Assembly (NCBI GenBank): GCA_021295935.1
Contig: JAGWBL010000003.1
Coordinates: 1 to 26,036 of the forward strand
DNA: 26,036 bases
Source of the DNA: Pseudomonadales bacterium
GTDB lineage: Bacteria; Pseudomonadota; Gammaproteobacteria; Pseudomonadales; Azotimanducaceae
Direction of reading: 5' to 3'
Under the pieces are notes generated by a model. That model worked only from the letters and a program-made list of their open reading frames with translations, had not been told where the DNA came from and did not search any database. The position numbers and the translations under genes were made by a program. This document shows positions 1 through 8,748 of this stretch, in pieces (within the stretch, counting starts at the first letter, position 1; each line of letters begins with the position of its first letter).

Positions 1-875
1 ATGGCCCGAAGAGTCGCGATCTCGAATGTGCGGGCAGCAACGGCGGAGTACATGGTGTTCAATGCCGCAAAAATGGCTCCGATTGCCATGATCACCACGA
101 CTACGTTCCCGAACACGCGGATGACCTTGGTCGCGCCCTCGGATTGCTCGGAGTAGAACCTCTCTTCAGAGACAGCTTTGGTCTGGAGCTGCGGATTCGC
201 CTTCATGTTCTCGTTGACCGCGTTCAGTCCCTCCGGACGGTTCAACCGGAGGCGCACCGTGGTCAGGGTGTTGCCTCGTCGGAATGCGGATGCGGCCATC
301 GGAAGGTCTACCCAGATCTCGGACTCGGTGGCAGAGCCGTCATCCTCGAAGAGCCCCACCACGAGCCACTTGGTTCCGCGCACTTCGATCTGGGAGCCCA
401 CGTCGAGCCCGAGAAACTCCCGGTGGGCTCCCACGCCGACGATAGCCTCGTTTCTGCGGGGTTGGAAGTTGCGCCCTTGCGTAATGCTCAACTCTGGTCG
501 CACCTGGAACGACTGCGCTTCGGTGCCGCGAACGACCAAGTTGGCGGGCGTTCCCGAGCTGCGTTTCTCGATGTCCGCTACGCCGTAAAGCTCTCCAGCA
601 GCAATCGCAACCTCCGGAATGGACCGAATGAGCGAAAGGTGATTTCCGGGAATCACGGAGGACATCTCGTCGGTCGAGCCATCACGCAGAACGATGGCTC
701 GGTCGGGTTCCATGGAGTTCTTGAACACCGCGTCCAATCCGCCGGCCATGCTCAGCACGAGCGTCAGCACTCCGACCACTCCACCGGTGCCAACAACGAT
801 CACGGCTGAGGCCCCCGACCTCGATACGATGCTTTGGATGTTGAGGACGGCAACCGCCCAGATCTGGCCAGTCAT
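1..875 (-). CDS. ABC transporter permease, MacB/FtsX type (second permease, 3' end missing)
   Basis: Reading leftward from an ATG at 875, the frame stays open for 291 codons to the window edge, so the C-terminus is missing. A hydrophobic segment near residues 22-50 is followed by a periplasmic MacB-like core domain, then a second hydrophobic segment that ends in ARTFEIATLRA. That motif is typical of FtsX-type permeases just after their second membrane span. The start lies 15 bp after the stop of the upstream permease gene, with a GAGG-like ribosome site between them. Together with the upstream permease, ATPase and adaptor it should form one inner-membrane exporter or lipoprotein/peptide/drug extrusion complex; the substrate cannot be read from the sequence. 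The family call is firm. The position of the fold and gene order support a paired, non-identical permease rather than a duplicate fragment. Confidence 0.9.
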   Translation of the reverse strand, partial: MTGQIWAVAVLNIQSIVSRSGASAVIVVGTGGVVGVLTLVLSMAGGLDAVFKNSMEPDRAIVLRDGSTDEMSSVIPGNHLSLIRSIPEVAIAAGELYGVADIEKRSSGTPANLVVRGTEAQSFQVRPELSITQGRNFQPRRNEAIVGVGAHREFLGLDVGSQIEVRGTKWLVVGLFEDDGSATESEIWVDLPMAASAFRRGNTLTTVRLRLNRPEGLNAVNENMKANPQLQTKAVSEERFYSEQSEGATKVIRVFGNVVVVIMAIGAIFAALNTMYSAVAARTFEIATLRA

Positions 876-890
876 GATGAGCGAACCTCG

Positions 891-2045
891 TTACCGCGCG
901 CGTAGCGCATCCACGATCTGGAGGCGCGCTGCGGTGATCGATGGGAACAGTCCCACAAGGACGGAGAAGCCGACAGCCACGACGCCGGCCAACAGGACGG
1001 TGCCCCAACTCTGGAGCATCGGCGGCATGTCCCCCACAAGCGCTATCACCAAGAAGCCGACGACCTGGGTTCCAAGCGCGACGCCCACCACTGCGCTCAT
1101 CGTCACCAGCAAGAGAGACTCGCCGAGCACGTAGGCGAAGAGTCTGGCGTTGGTGAAGCCCAGAGTCTTCACTACGCCGAACTCCGGAGTGCGTTCCCGC
1201 AGCCCCTGCATCATCGTGTTGCCCGCGAGGAGCAGCATGGTGAAGAAGACCGCGCCCAGAACGCCGTTCACCATGAGCGAGATGTTGCCGATTTGAGCCA
1301 GCCACTGTCTCGCGAACTCGGCTTCCGTGGCTGTCCGCGTGGGATCGCTCGTGTTCTCGAACAGGCTGTCGATCTCCTTCGCGATCTCCCGAGCGCGATC
1401 CGGGTCTTCCAGAACCACTCCGATCCTGCCGATGGCTTCGTCGCCGCCGTGGATCCAACCCTCGTCAAAGTAGTCGTGCCGAATCAGAACGACATCGCCG
1501 AATTCGTTTTCCGGGTCGAACAGTCCGACTAGGTCGAATTGCCACCCCATGGAGCTGTCCTGGTATTGAAAGATCGTGCTCAGGAGTGGAACTCGGTCAC
1601 CGACCTGCCAGCCGTACCGCTCGGCGATGCGGCGAGGAGCGACCATGCCTGTCTTGCTGGCGTTGAACGCCTCATGGTGCTCGGCCGAGATCTCGTTCTC
1701 CGGATAGACATCGAAGTACGAACTAGGGTCGACAGCGAACGTCATCACCATGTTGTAAGGATCCTGATAGGCGCCGCCGAACCAATTCATGTGGGTGACA
1801 GTCTTCCCCCCTTCAACCTGCTCTACCTTGCGAACGTGCGACTTGGGAAGGCTGTCGATCACAGAGAACTTTGACGAGACACTCAGTCTATGGACATTGG
1901 CGAAGTCCTCTCCCGCCTCGAACACCACGCCTACGGATCTAAGGAGCACCAGCAACAGGAATGCGGTGACCAGCGAAGCCATGGTCAGGATAGCGCGCAC
2001 CTTGCGCCGAAACAGACTCTTCCAGATGAACCCAAGCGAACCCAT
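891..2045 (-). CDS. ABC transporter permease, MacB/FtsX type (first permease)
   Basis: 384 residues with the classic FtsX/MacB layout: one membrane span near residues 15-41, a large periplasmic domain to about 255, then three spans at roughly 258-284, 300-335 and 347-370. It ends in a basic stretch, TAARLQIVDALRAR, of the type that couples to the ATPase. The motif RERTPEFGVVKTLGF after the second span is the usual FtsX-like coupling helix. The gene starts 3 bp after the ATPase stop and ends 15 bp before the second permease, so the three are almost certainly one transcript. The separate ATPase and two different permeases resemble Lol- or Ykn-like heteromeric systems rather than a single-chain MacB. 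Substrate unknown. Confidence 0.93.
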   Translation of the reverse strand: MGSLGFIWKSLFRRKVRAILTMASLVTAFLLLVLLRSVGVVFEAGEDFANVHRLSVSSKFSVIDSLPKSHVRKVEQVEGGKTVTHMNWFGGAYQDPYNMVMTFAVDPSSYFDVYPENEISAEHHEAFNASKTGMVAPRRIAERYGWQVGDRVPLLSTIFQYQDSSMGWQFDLVGLFDPENEFGDVVLIRHDYFDEGWIHGGDEAIGRIGVVLEDPDRAREIAKEIDSLFENTSDPTRTATEAEFARQWLAQIGNISLMVNGVLGAVFFTMLLLAGNTMMQGLRERTPEFGVVKTLGFTNARLFAYVLGESLLLVTMSAVVGVALGTQVVGFLVIALVGDMPPMLQSWGTVLLAGVVAVGFSVLVGLFPSITAARLQIVDALRAR

Positions 2046-2048
2046 GTC

Positions 2049-2735
<687 letters not shown>

Positions 2736-2913
2736 TTCAGAGCTCCTCGTTCTTCAAGAATGGAGTGTGCGCGGCGGCGACGGTCGGCGCAAGGAAACAG
2801 CCAAGGGCGGAACGCGAAAAGCACTCGCTGTGTCGCGAGGCTGGCATCTCCAGTGCCATGGGGAGACTGGCGAGGATGTCACGAAAACAGCTGGTCACTC
2901 GAATTCAATCGTC

Positions 2914-4152
2914 TCACAGGACCGCAACCTCTCGGCCGTCCCGCAGGCTTTCGGAGGGCAAGGAGGCCAGATCAACGACCACCGTCTCCCCGACACGCAA
3001 TCCGTCCGACACGCGAGCGAGAACCTCGTCGGACTCGGCGACTTCAACCAAGCGTTCGTCGACGACGCCATCGGAAACGACCCATACCCTGGGCTGAGAT
3101 CCGGATGCATCCAGCGCGCTGGAGGGGATGGTGACTCCCTCGGGGACCGTCACGAGCTCCGCGATCGCTCCGGCCTCCAGAAAGGAGCCCTGCACCCCCA
3201 TGTCCGGAAGCATCCGTTCGTCGTTCTTGGTGAAACCGACCCGGACGCGAACCGTCTCCTTCGCCCGGTCAGCGGTGGGGATGATGGCGATGACCCTCGC
3301 GGGCAAGCGCGTGTTCGGAAACGCCGTGGGTTCGACCGTCGCCTGCTGTCCGGGGACGACCCGATTGATGTAAGCCTCGGAGACGTCGACTTCCACCTCG
3401 AGGGAGTCCATGTCCACGATGGTGCAAATGCCTGTCCGTGTGAACTCGCCTCCGCCGGAGACGGGGGAGATCGTCTCCCCGGGCTGCGCAGCCTTCGCTA
3501 TCACCACTCCGCTGAACGGGGCTCGTATTTTCATGTCTTCCAGCAACTGATCCTGAATGGCGAGCTGGTTCTGAAGGACCTCAAGGGACTTCCTGACACG
3601 CCCGCGCCGAGCCTCGAGTCGACTTTGTCCGAACTGTGCTGCTTGGAGGATCTCTTCGCTCGCGAAGTTGTCCTCCGCCAGAGCCGAGAGTCGGGTGAGA
3701 TGGGTGGTTGCTTCTTGCAATTGAATGTCGATTTCCTCGAGCGATGCCTCGAGTTCAGAAATCTGGGACGCGACGAGGTTCTTTCGAGCGGCCTGGAACG
3801 TGTCGTCGAGTTGGGCGAGCAACTGACCCTCCTCGACCTGCATGCCCTCCTCAATGTAAACGCTGACGACAACGCCGCTGGTCTTGGAACTCACTGTGGC
3901 CTGTCTGCGAGCGACCACGTATCCGTTTCCGTCCAGCACCGCTTTCGCCGACGCGGCAATCTCAGGGGTGCGCGCGACGGACACCCGCACTTCAAGCGGG
4001 GCGGAATCCAGGTATGTCCATAGGGCGAAGCCACCAGCTCCGCCGCAGACCGCAATCCCCATCATCCAGATTGCCGGTCGCAGCGCGCCGCCTCGACTCG
4101 CTGATCGATCGATGGCCAGGCTGCTGAGCTTTTCCTCGGTTTGCGAAACCAA
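2914..4152 (-). CDS. Periplasmic adaptor (HlyD/RND membrane-fusion) subunit of ABC exporter
   Basis: 412 residues. A single membrane anchor lies near residues 26-46 (PAIWMMGIAVCGGAGGFALW). It is followed by a split biotinyl-lipoyl-like domain with SGVVVSVYIEEGMQVEEGQLLAQLDD, a long helical hairpin rich in Glu, Gln and Leu at about 120-205, the returning lipoyl half (IRAPFSGVVIAKAAQPGETI), and beta-barrel and membrane-proximal domains to the end. This is the plan of adaptors that bridge inner-membrane pumps to an outer-membrane channel. It starts at TTG 4152 with a GAGGA site 5-6 bases upstream. As first gene of the cluster with ATPase and two permeases it defines a tripartite exporter; no TolC-like gene is in view. 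Confidence 0.92.
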   Translation of the reverse strand: MVSQTEEKLSSLAIDRSASRGGALRPAIWMMGIAVCGGAGGFALWTYLDSAPLEVRVSVARTPEIAASAKAVLDGNGYVVARRQATVSSKTSGVVVSVYIEEGMQVEEGQLLAQLDDTFQAARKNLVASQISELEASLEEIDIQLQEATTHLTRLSALAEDNFASEEILQAAQFGQSRLEARRGRVRKSLEVLQNQLAIQDQLLEDMKIRAPFSGVVIAKAAQPGETISPVSGGGEFTRTGICTIVDMDSLEVEVDVSEAYINRVVPGQQATVEPTAFPNTRLPARVIAIIPTADRAKETVRVRVGFTKNDERMLPDMGVQGSFLEAGAIAELVTVPEGVTIPSSALDASGSQPRVWVVSDGVVDERLVEVAESDEVLARVSDGLRVGETVVVDLASLPSESLRDGREVAVL

Positions 4153-4482
4153 TCAAGTCCTCACGGGACGTCGCGCCTGGCAGAAAGCGTGGTTGAGCGA
4201 TTTGGCCAGTCGCAGATCAGGATTTCCGCGGCCAGCCCAGGGAGGTGGCGCATGCGACGGAGCGAAGAATTGCGAATCGTACTTGAAACTGAGAGCCAAA
4301 CATGAGGACCGTGGCTCCTGCGAAAGTGTTTCACTCCGCAAGCAGGTCGAGCGCTTGGGGTCACCATCGCTGCCGGGCCACGATGGGACTCCAGGACGCC
4401 AGCTATGGCGCTCCCCCTATTTCCGGGCACATCTACCATGCCAGCCGCACCTGCCAGCGGTTGCCGTTCGCCCGGCTGCGCG
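4153..4482 (-). other. 330-bp gap between ZIP and adaptor genes; no gene recognised
   Basis: Short open frames exist on both strands but none has a recognisable domain, a convincing ribosome site or coding-like composition. The stretch directly upstream of the adaptor start at 4152 probably holds the promoter of the exporter operon. I could not identify -35/-10 boxes with confidence. Confidence 0.5.
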
Positions 4483-5334
4483 TCATGGGTAATGTCCGTG
4501 GCCACCCCCATGCTGGTGACCAAGAAGGTGCTCTTGCACAAAGAAAAGAAGGATCGCCAGCGCCATTCCGGCCAGCAATGCCACGATCAGCCAAATTCGA
4601 TCGTGGGAATGGAACTGGACCTCGGGAAGGAGATCGCTGAGTGCCACGCACAGGAAAGCGCCGCCCGCAAAGGCCAGCACGAAACCAAAGTACGCTCCTC
4701 CTTCGAAGAAGTAGTCGCCGAGGAAATACGCCAGAAATGCCACCGCAGGACAAAGCAGGGCATAACCGACATTCAGGAGAGCCCGACGCTGACGCGAGTG
4801 GCCGGCCCGGCTCGACATGGCAACCACGGTGTAGGCGTCCAGGGGCTTGTGCAATGCAATGGCCAAGAACTCCGCAAATCCTGGCAGCGTGACTTCTTCT
4901 ACATGAAGTCGCATGCTCAGGTCAACGGAGACCCCCAACGCGAAACCCTCCACGAGCGTATGGACCCCAAGTCCGATGCCAAGCCCGAAGAACGCACCGC
5001 CTTCCTTTCCGCCGATCGGCACCAAGGGTTGCAGGCCCTTGACGTGAGGTGGGTGGCCGGGCTAGGTGGGGACGTGGAAGACGTGGAGCAGGAAGATCAT
5101 GGTGACCGCGCCTGCAAGCGCGATCGCCATGACCAGATAGGTGCCACTGCGGCCGGGCAAGGCATCCATGCTGTGCGGAATGAGGTGGAACAAGGCGAGG
5201 CCCAGGATGAACCCTGCCACTGCACTGACGATCAGCTGCGTGCGCCGATGAGTGGTCTGGCCCACCTCATTCAGGTATCCGCCCAGGTAAGACACTGCCG
5301 CGACGACAGCTCCGTAAGCTAGCAGCAACCACAT
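4483..5334 (-). pseudogene. ZIP-family divalent metal transporter interrupted by one in-frame TAG
   Basis: From an ATG at 5334, with AGGAAG 8 bases upstream, 90 codons give three membrane spans and end in HVFHVPT at a TAG (5062-5064). The very same frame then continues without another stop for 193 codons to a TGA at 4483. The continuation gives PGHPPHVKGLQPLV, spans 4-8, and a His-rich tail (GHQHGGGHGHYP). Read through, the product is 283 residues, normal for ZIP transporters. The metal-site motifs are HTLVEG in span 4 and HKPLDA in span 5, where Asp replaces the usual Glu. The stop falls in the His-rich loop between spans 3 and 4. A nonsense mutation (for example CAG to TAG), a sequencing error or real readthrough would all fit. 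The downstream half could only start independently at TTG 5025, which lacks a good ribosome site. The family call is firm; functional status is not. Confidence 0.85.
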
Positions 5335-5441
5335 AGATCCGTCTTCCTGTGGCTGTTTCTCAATGAGCGGAGGCGAGAGGCTGTTCTGGCCACCAGTGAC
5401 TCGAGCGGCAGCGTGGCAGTGACCCAACAGAGGTGGACGAC

Positions 5442-5630
5442 ATGTTGATGCGGAAACGGACCCTGGTCTGCCTGCTGCTTGTGCCCATCGCACCGTACAT
5501 GATATTGCCCCTGCACATGCCGGTGTGTCACGCTTGCGTTCGGCCCGTCGAGAGATTCTCCAGCATCGCCCAGCACGGGCGCGCAGGCGCTCGCGATCTT
5601 CAGTGTGCGACCTCCCAGTTCGACCCGTGA
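5442..5630 (+). CDS. Possible small membrane protein with a CxxC motif (unrecognised)
   Basis: A 62-codon frame starts at ATG 5442 with AGAGGTGG about 5 bases upstream, an unusually good ribosome site for a spurious frame. The product begins MLMRKRTL, followed by a hydrophobic run of about 20 residues and then PVCHACVRP, a CxxC pair. It would be divergent from the ZIP gene and its 3' end overlaps the end of polA by 31 bp. I recognise no family. It may equally be a chance frame in the 265-bp gap between polA and the ZIP gene, which otherwise shows nothing. Confidence 0.2.
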   Translation: MLMRKRTLVCLLLVPIAPYMILPLHMPVCHACVRPVERFSSIAQHGRAGARDLQCATSQFDP

Positions 5631-8317
5631 GCCACATGGACTTCGAGAGGGATCAACAGCTCGATTGCGTTGCTCAGCACCTCTTCGGCCAAGATCGCCA
5701 GACGGTCCACTGCGTCCTCGGCCACCTCGAACACCAGTTCATCGTGAACCTGCATGATCATTCTGGCGTTCAGACCAACTGATTCCAGTTTTCGATCCAT
5801 GGCGACGGTAGCGAGCTTGATGATGTCCGCGGCGCCGCCCTGTATGGGAGCGTTGATGGCGGTGCGTTCCGCGGCGGCCCGTAGGGCAGGTGCTGGGGAA
5901 CGCATGTTGGCCACGAACAACCTCCTTCCGAGCAGTGTCTCGACGTAGCCAAGAGTTCTTGCAGAATCCTTGGTCGATGCCATGAAGTTTCCGACTCCGG
6001 GATAGCGTTCGAAGTACCTCCGGTGATAGTGGCTGGCCCTAGCTCGCGAGATCCCCAGCCGCTCGCTGAGCCCGAACGCGGACATGCCATAGATCAGGCC
6101 GAAGTTGATTGCCTTGGCTCTCTGCCGTTCTTCGGCGGACACCTGTTCAAGCGGCTTGTCGAAGATTTCCGCAGCCGTCGCTTGATGGATGTCCTGGCGC
6201 TGGCGAAACGCTCGAATCAGAGTTTCGTCCGCGGAGGCATGCGCCATCACGCGCAATTCGATCTGGGAGTAGTCCGCTGCCAGGATTTGGAATCCTGGAG
6301 GCGCGACGAACGCGCGGCGGATGCTCAGGCCATCCTCGGTCCTGTTTGGAATGCTCTGCAGGTTCGGGTCGTGAGATGCCACGCGGCTGGATGTAGCGAC
6401 CACCTGGTTGTAGTGCGTGTACACCCGCCCGGACTGCGAGTCGACCTTCTCGAGCAACGAGTCGGTGTACGTGGCTTTGAGCACGGCCAGCTTCCGGTAG
6501 TCCAGGATCACCCCCGGCAGCGGATGTTCGGTCGCCAGTTTTTCGATCACAGCCTCGGCGGTTGAGCGGTGACCGGTGCGGGACTGACGGGGAGCGGTGA
6601 GCCCGAGGTCGTCGTACAGGATCTTGGCGAGTTGCATGGGGGAACCGAGATTGAACGGCTTGCCGCCCGCCAGAGCATACGCCTCCCTTTCAATTTCCCT
6701 CATGCGTTGCTCAAGACGTGTCGAGAGCTCTGCGAGCTGTCTGGAATCCATGCAGACTCCATTCATCTCCATGCGTCCGAGAGCAAGACTGAGCGGAAAA
6801 TCCACCTCGTCGCACAATTCCAGGGCGCGAGAACCGGCAAGCCTTCGTTCGAGTTCCTCCGCAATCCGAAGATTGGCGTCTGCCCGCTGACAGCAGTAGT
6901 CGCTGGCTTGCTCCAAGGAGACTTCACGGAACTGCCGTTGATGTTTTCCTGTTCCGACGAGTTCGACGCGTTCCGTGAGAGTCCAGTCCAGGTGACGCTG
7001 GGCAAGCGCTTCCGTGGTGTGGCCGCCCCTCGAGAGGTTGTCGTTCAAGTAGGAAAGCAATTGCACGTCCCGGCACTGCCCCTTCAAAGAGATGCCCGCG
7101 CCTTGAACCAGCTTCCAAAGCTGCTTGAGTTCCCAGCCGACCTTGGCTATGGACTCGTCTTCGAAGATCGGCTTGAAACCTTGAACTACCTGGTCAAGCG
7201 GCAACGCGGGTTCAAGAGAGTCGAGCGTTGAGCTCGACTCGTTCGCCGCTTGAATGGGAATGAACGCGCCCTGCCCTGGAACGGCCGCGATCGCGATTCC
7301 GATGGCGGACGGTCCGCCAAGGCACGAAGTCCATTCGAGGTGGATCGCCATGCATCGAGATGCCAAGACCTCGGAACGTATCGCTTCCAGTTCCAAGCTG
7401 GACTTGACCGTGCGGTAACTGACCTCCAACTCCGGGAGGGCCATTGCTGCTTCGGAACCCCGTTGTTCTCGGAGCTCCGCAAGAAGTGTCTTGAAACTCC
7501 ACTTGGTGAAGAGCGCTTCGAGTTGCTCGACGTCTTCGGGTGACCGCTTCAGCTCCGTCGCGGTCACTTCCAGATCGACATCCAACTTGATCGCAGTCAG
7601 CCTCCGGGCCATCGGGATCTGGTCCAAGTGCTCGCGAAGGCTTTGCCCCACGACTCCCTTGATGCTCCCCGCGTTGGCCATCACGCCTTCGACAGTGCCG
7701 TATAGCTTGAGCCATTTGGCGGCGGTCTTGGGTCCAACCCTCGGAACTCCCGGAATGTTGTCGGAGGTGTCGCCGGCCAAGGCGAGCAAGTCGACGATCT
7801 GATTCGGACGCACACCCCACTTCTTGATCACCCCCTCGACGTCTGTCTCGCGATCGGACATCGAGTCGTACAGCGACACGTGCTCGTTGACTAGCTGAGC
7901 CATGTCCTTGTCCGACGTGGCGATCAGGGTGGGCACTCTCGCTCGTGAGGCTTGATGCGCGAGGGTGCCGATGACGTCATCGGCTTCGAAATTGCTGACG
8001 ACGAGCAGCGGCAGGCCCATGGCCCGAACGATCTCGTGAATCGGAGCGATTTGACACCTGAGTTCCTCGTCCATCGGAGGGCGATTGGCCTTGTACTCCG
8101 GGAAAATCTCGTTCCGAAACGTCTCGCCCTTGGGATCGAACACTACCGCTATCGCAGATTCGGGGTAGTCGGCGCAGAGTTTTCTGAGCATGCTGACCAC
8201 ACCTCTTATCGCGCCTGTAGGATGGCCTTCGGCGTTCGACAGGCCGGGCATGGCGTGAAAGGCCCGGAACAAGAACGAGGACCCGTCCACGAGAATGAGT
8301 TGCGCGCCTTGAGTCAT
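5600..8317 (-). CDS. polA: DNA polymerase I with degenerate 3'-5' exonuclease site
   Basis: 905 residues, close to the E. coli length. The 5' nuclease domain (about 1-290) keeps its acidic motifs, including DGSSFLFRAFHA, the EADD motif at 111-114 and DKDMAQLV. The polymerase domain is intact: motif A DYSQIELR with D682, motif B with K735 and Y743 in KAINFGLIYGMSAFG, and motif C QVHDELV with D859. The middle 3'-5' exonuclease domain (about 300-500) is recognisable, but by hand alignment the first DxE site reads H326-L-E328 and the last YxxxD site reads Y474-C-C-Q-R478; only the middle Asp (D417) is kept. Proofreading is therefore probably absent, while nick translation and gap filling should remain. 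The gene is divergent from the DUF2782 gene. Confidence 0.97.
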   Translation of the reverse strand: MTQGAQLILVDGSSFLFRAFHAMPGLSNAEGHPTGAIRGVVSMLRKLCADYPESAIAVVFDPKGETFRNEIFPEYKANRPPMDEELRCQIAPIHEIVRAMGLPLLVVSNFEADDVIGTLAHQASRARVPTLIATSDKDMAQLVNEHVSLYDSMSDRETDVEGVIKKWGVRPNQIVDLLALAGDTSDNIPGVPRVGPKTAAKWLKLYGTVEGVMANAGSIKGVVGQSLREHLDQIPMARRLTAIKLDVDLEVTATELKRSPEDVEQLEALFTKWSFKTLLAELREQRGSEAAMALPELEVSYRTVKSSLELEAIRSEVLASRCMAIHLEWTSCLGGPSAIGIAIAAVPGQGAFIPIQAANESSSTLDSLEPALPLDQVVQGFKPIFEDESIAKVGWELKQLWKLVQGAGISLKGQCRDVQLLSYLNDNLSRGGHTTEALAQRHLDWTLTERVELVGTGKHQRQFREVSLEQASDYCCQRADANLRIAEELERRLAGSRALELCDEVDFPLSLALGRMEMNGVCMDSRQLAELSTRLEQRMREIEREAYALAGGKPFNLGSPMQLAKILYDDLGLTAPRQSRTGHRSTAEAVIEKLATEHPLPGVILDYRKLAVLKATYTDSLLEKVDSQSGRVYTHYNQVVATSSRVASHDPNLQSIPNRTEDGLSIRRAFVAPPGFQILAADYSQIELRVMAHASADETLIRAFRQRQDIHQATAAEIFDKPLEQVSAEERQRAKAINFGLIYGMSAFGLSERLGISRARASHYHRRYFERYPGVGNFMASTKDSARTLGYVETLLGRRLFVANMRSPAPALRAAAERTAINAPIQGGAADIIKLATVAMDRKLESVGLNARMIMQVHDELVFEVAEDAVDRLAILAEEVLSNAIELLIPLEVHVAHGSNWEVAH

Positions 8318-8358
8318 GCTAAAGTCAGTTCATTGATGAGCGGCGCTTGACCGACCCC

Positions 8359-8739
8359 ATGCCGAATCTGACCGCTTTCCTGTTTGTCGTTGCGTTGGGC
8401 GCACTGTTCCTGTCCGCGCTGTCGGAAGCGGCAGATAAGGACCACGAGCCAATCGCCGAGGTTGACGAGTCGAAACAAGAAGTAGCGAGAGAGTCCAAGC
8501 AAGCTCCGAAGAAGCGAAACCGAACCAGGCGAGCCCCACGCGGTCCGGATATTGTGCTTGTGGAAGCGGAAGACAAGACCATTTACGCATATTCCCAGAA
8601 CGGCCGGCTGCGCGCCATCAAGGTCGTGCCCACAGTGGGCAAGCCCTACTACCTGCGCCCCGCGGATCCGACGAAGCACTTCGGTGACATCGATCGAGCG
8701 GACCTGTTGCTGACGACCTGGGTGCTGGTCAGGTTCTGA
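8359..8739 (+). CDS. DUF2782 family small exported protein
   Basis: 126 residues from ATG 8359; an in-frame TTG at 8347 would add four residues and cannot be excluded. The N-terminus has a signal-like hydrophobic stretch (LTAFLFVVALGALFLSA, then EAADKD). A charged Lys/Glu/Arg-rich linker follows, then the conserved core IVLVEAEDKTIYAYSQNGRL with IKVVPTVGKPYYL. That core is the DUF2782 signature as I know it. Members sit between polA and a type II homoserine kinase in Pseudomonas-like genomes, exactly as here, and their function is not known. The homoserine kinase start follows 9 bp after the stop, so the two are probably co-transcribed. The 5' end is only about 30-40 bp from the divergent polA start. 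Confidence 0.82.
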   Translation: MPNLTAFLFVVALGALFLSALSEAADKDHEPIAEVDESKQEVARESKQAPKKRNRTRRAPRGPDIVLVEAEDKTIYAYSQNGRLRAIKVVPTVGKPYYLRPADPTKHFGDIDRADLLLTTWVLVRF

Positions 8740-8748
8740 GGCGCCAGG

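Noticed and set aside
4175..4189. 15-base identity with 14157-14171 inside the TnpB remnant, suggesting a second transposon scrap
   Set aside because: One 15-base match is expected by chance in a window of this size and the flanks do not align.
4483..5025. C-terminal ZIP half as an independent gene starting at TTG 5025
   Set aside because: It begins in the middle of a loop, lacks a good ribosome site, and is in frame with the upstream half, so an interrupted gene is the simpler reading.
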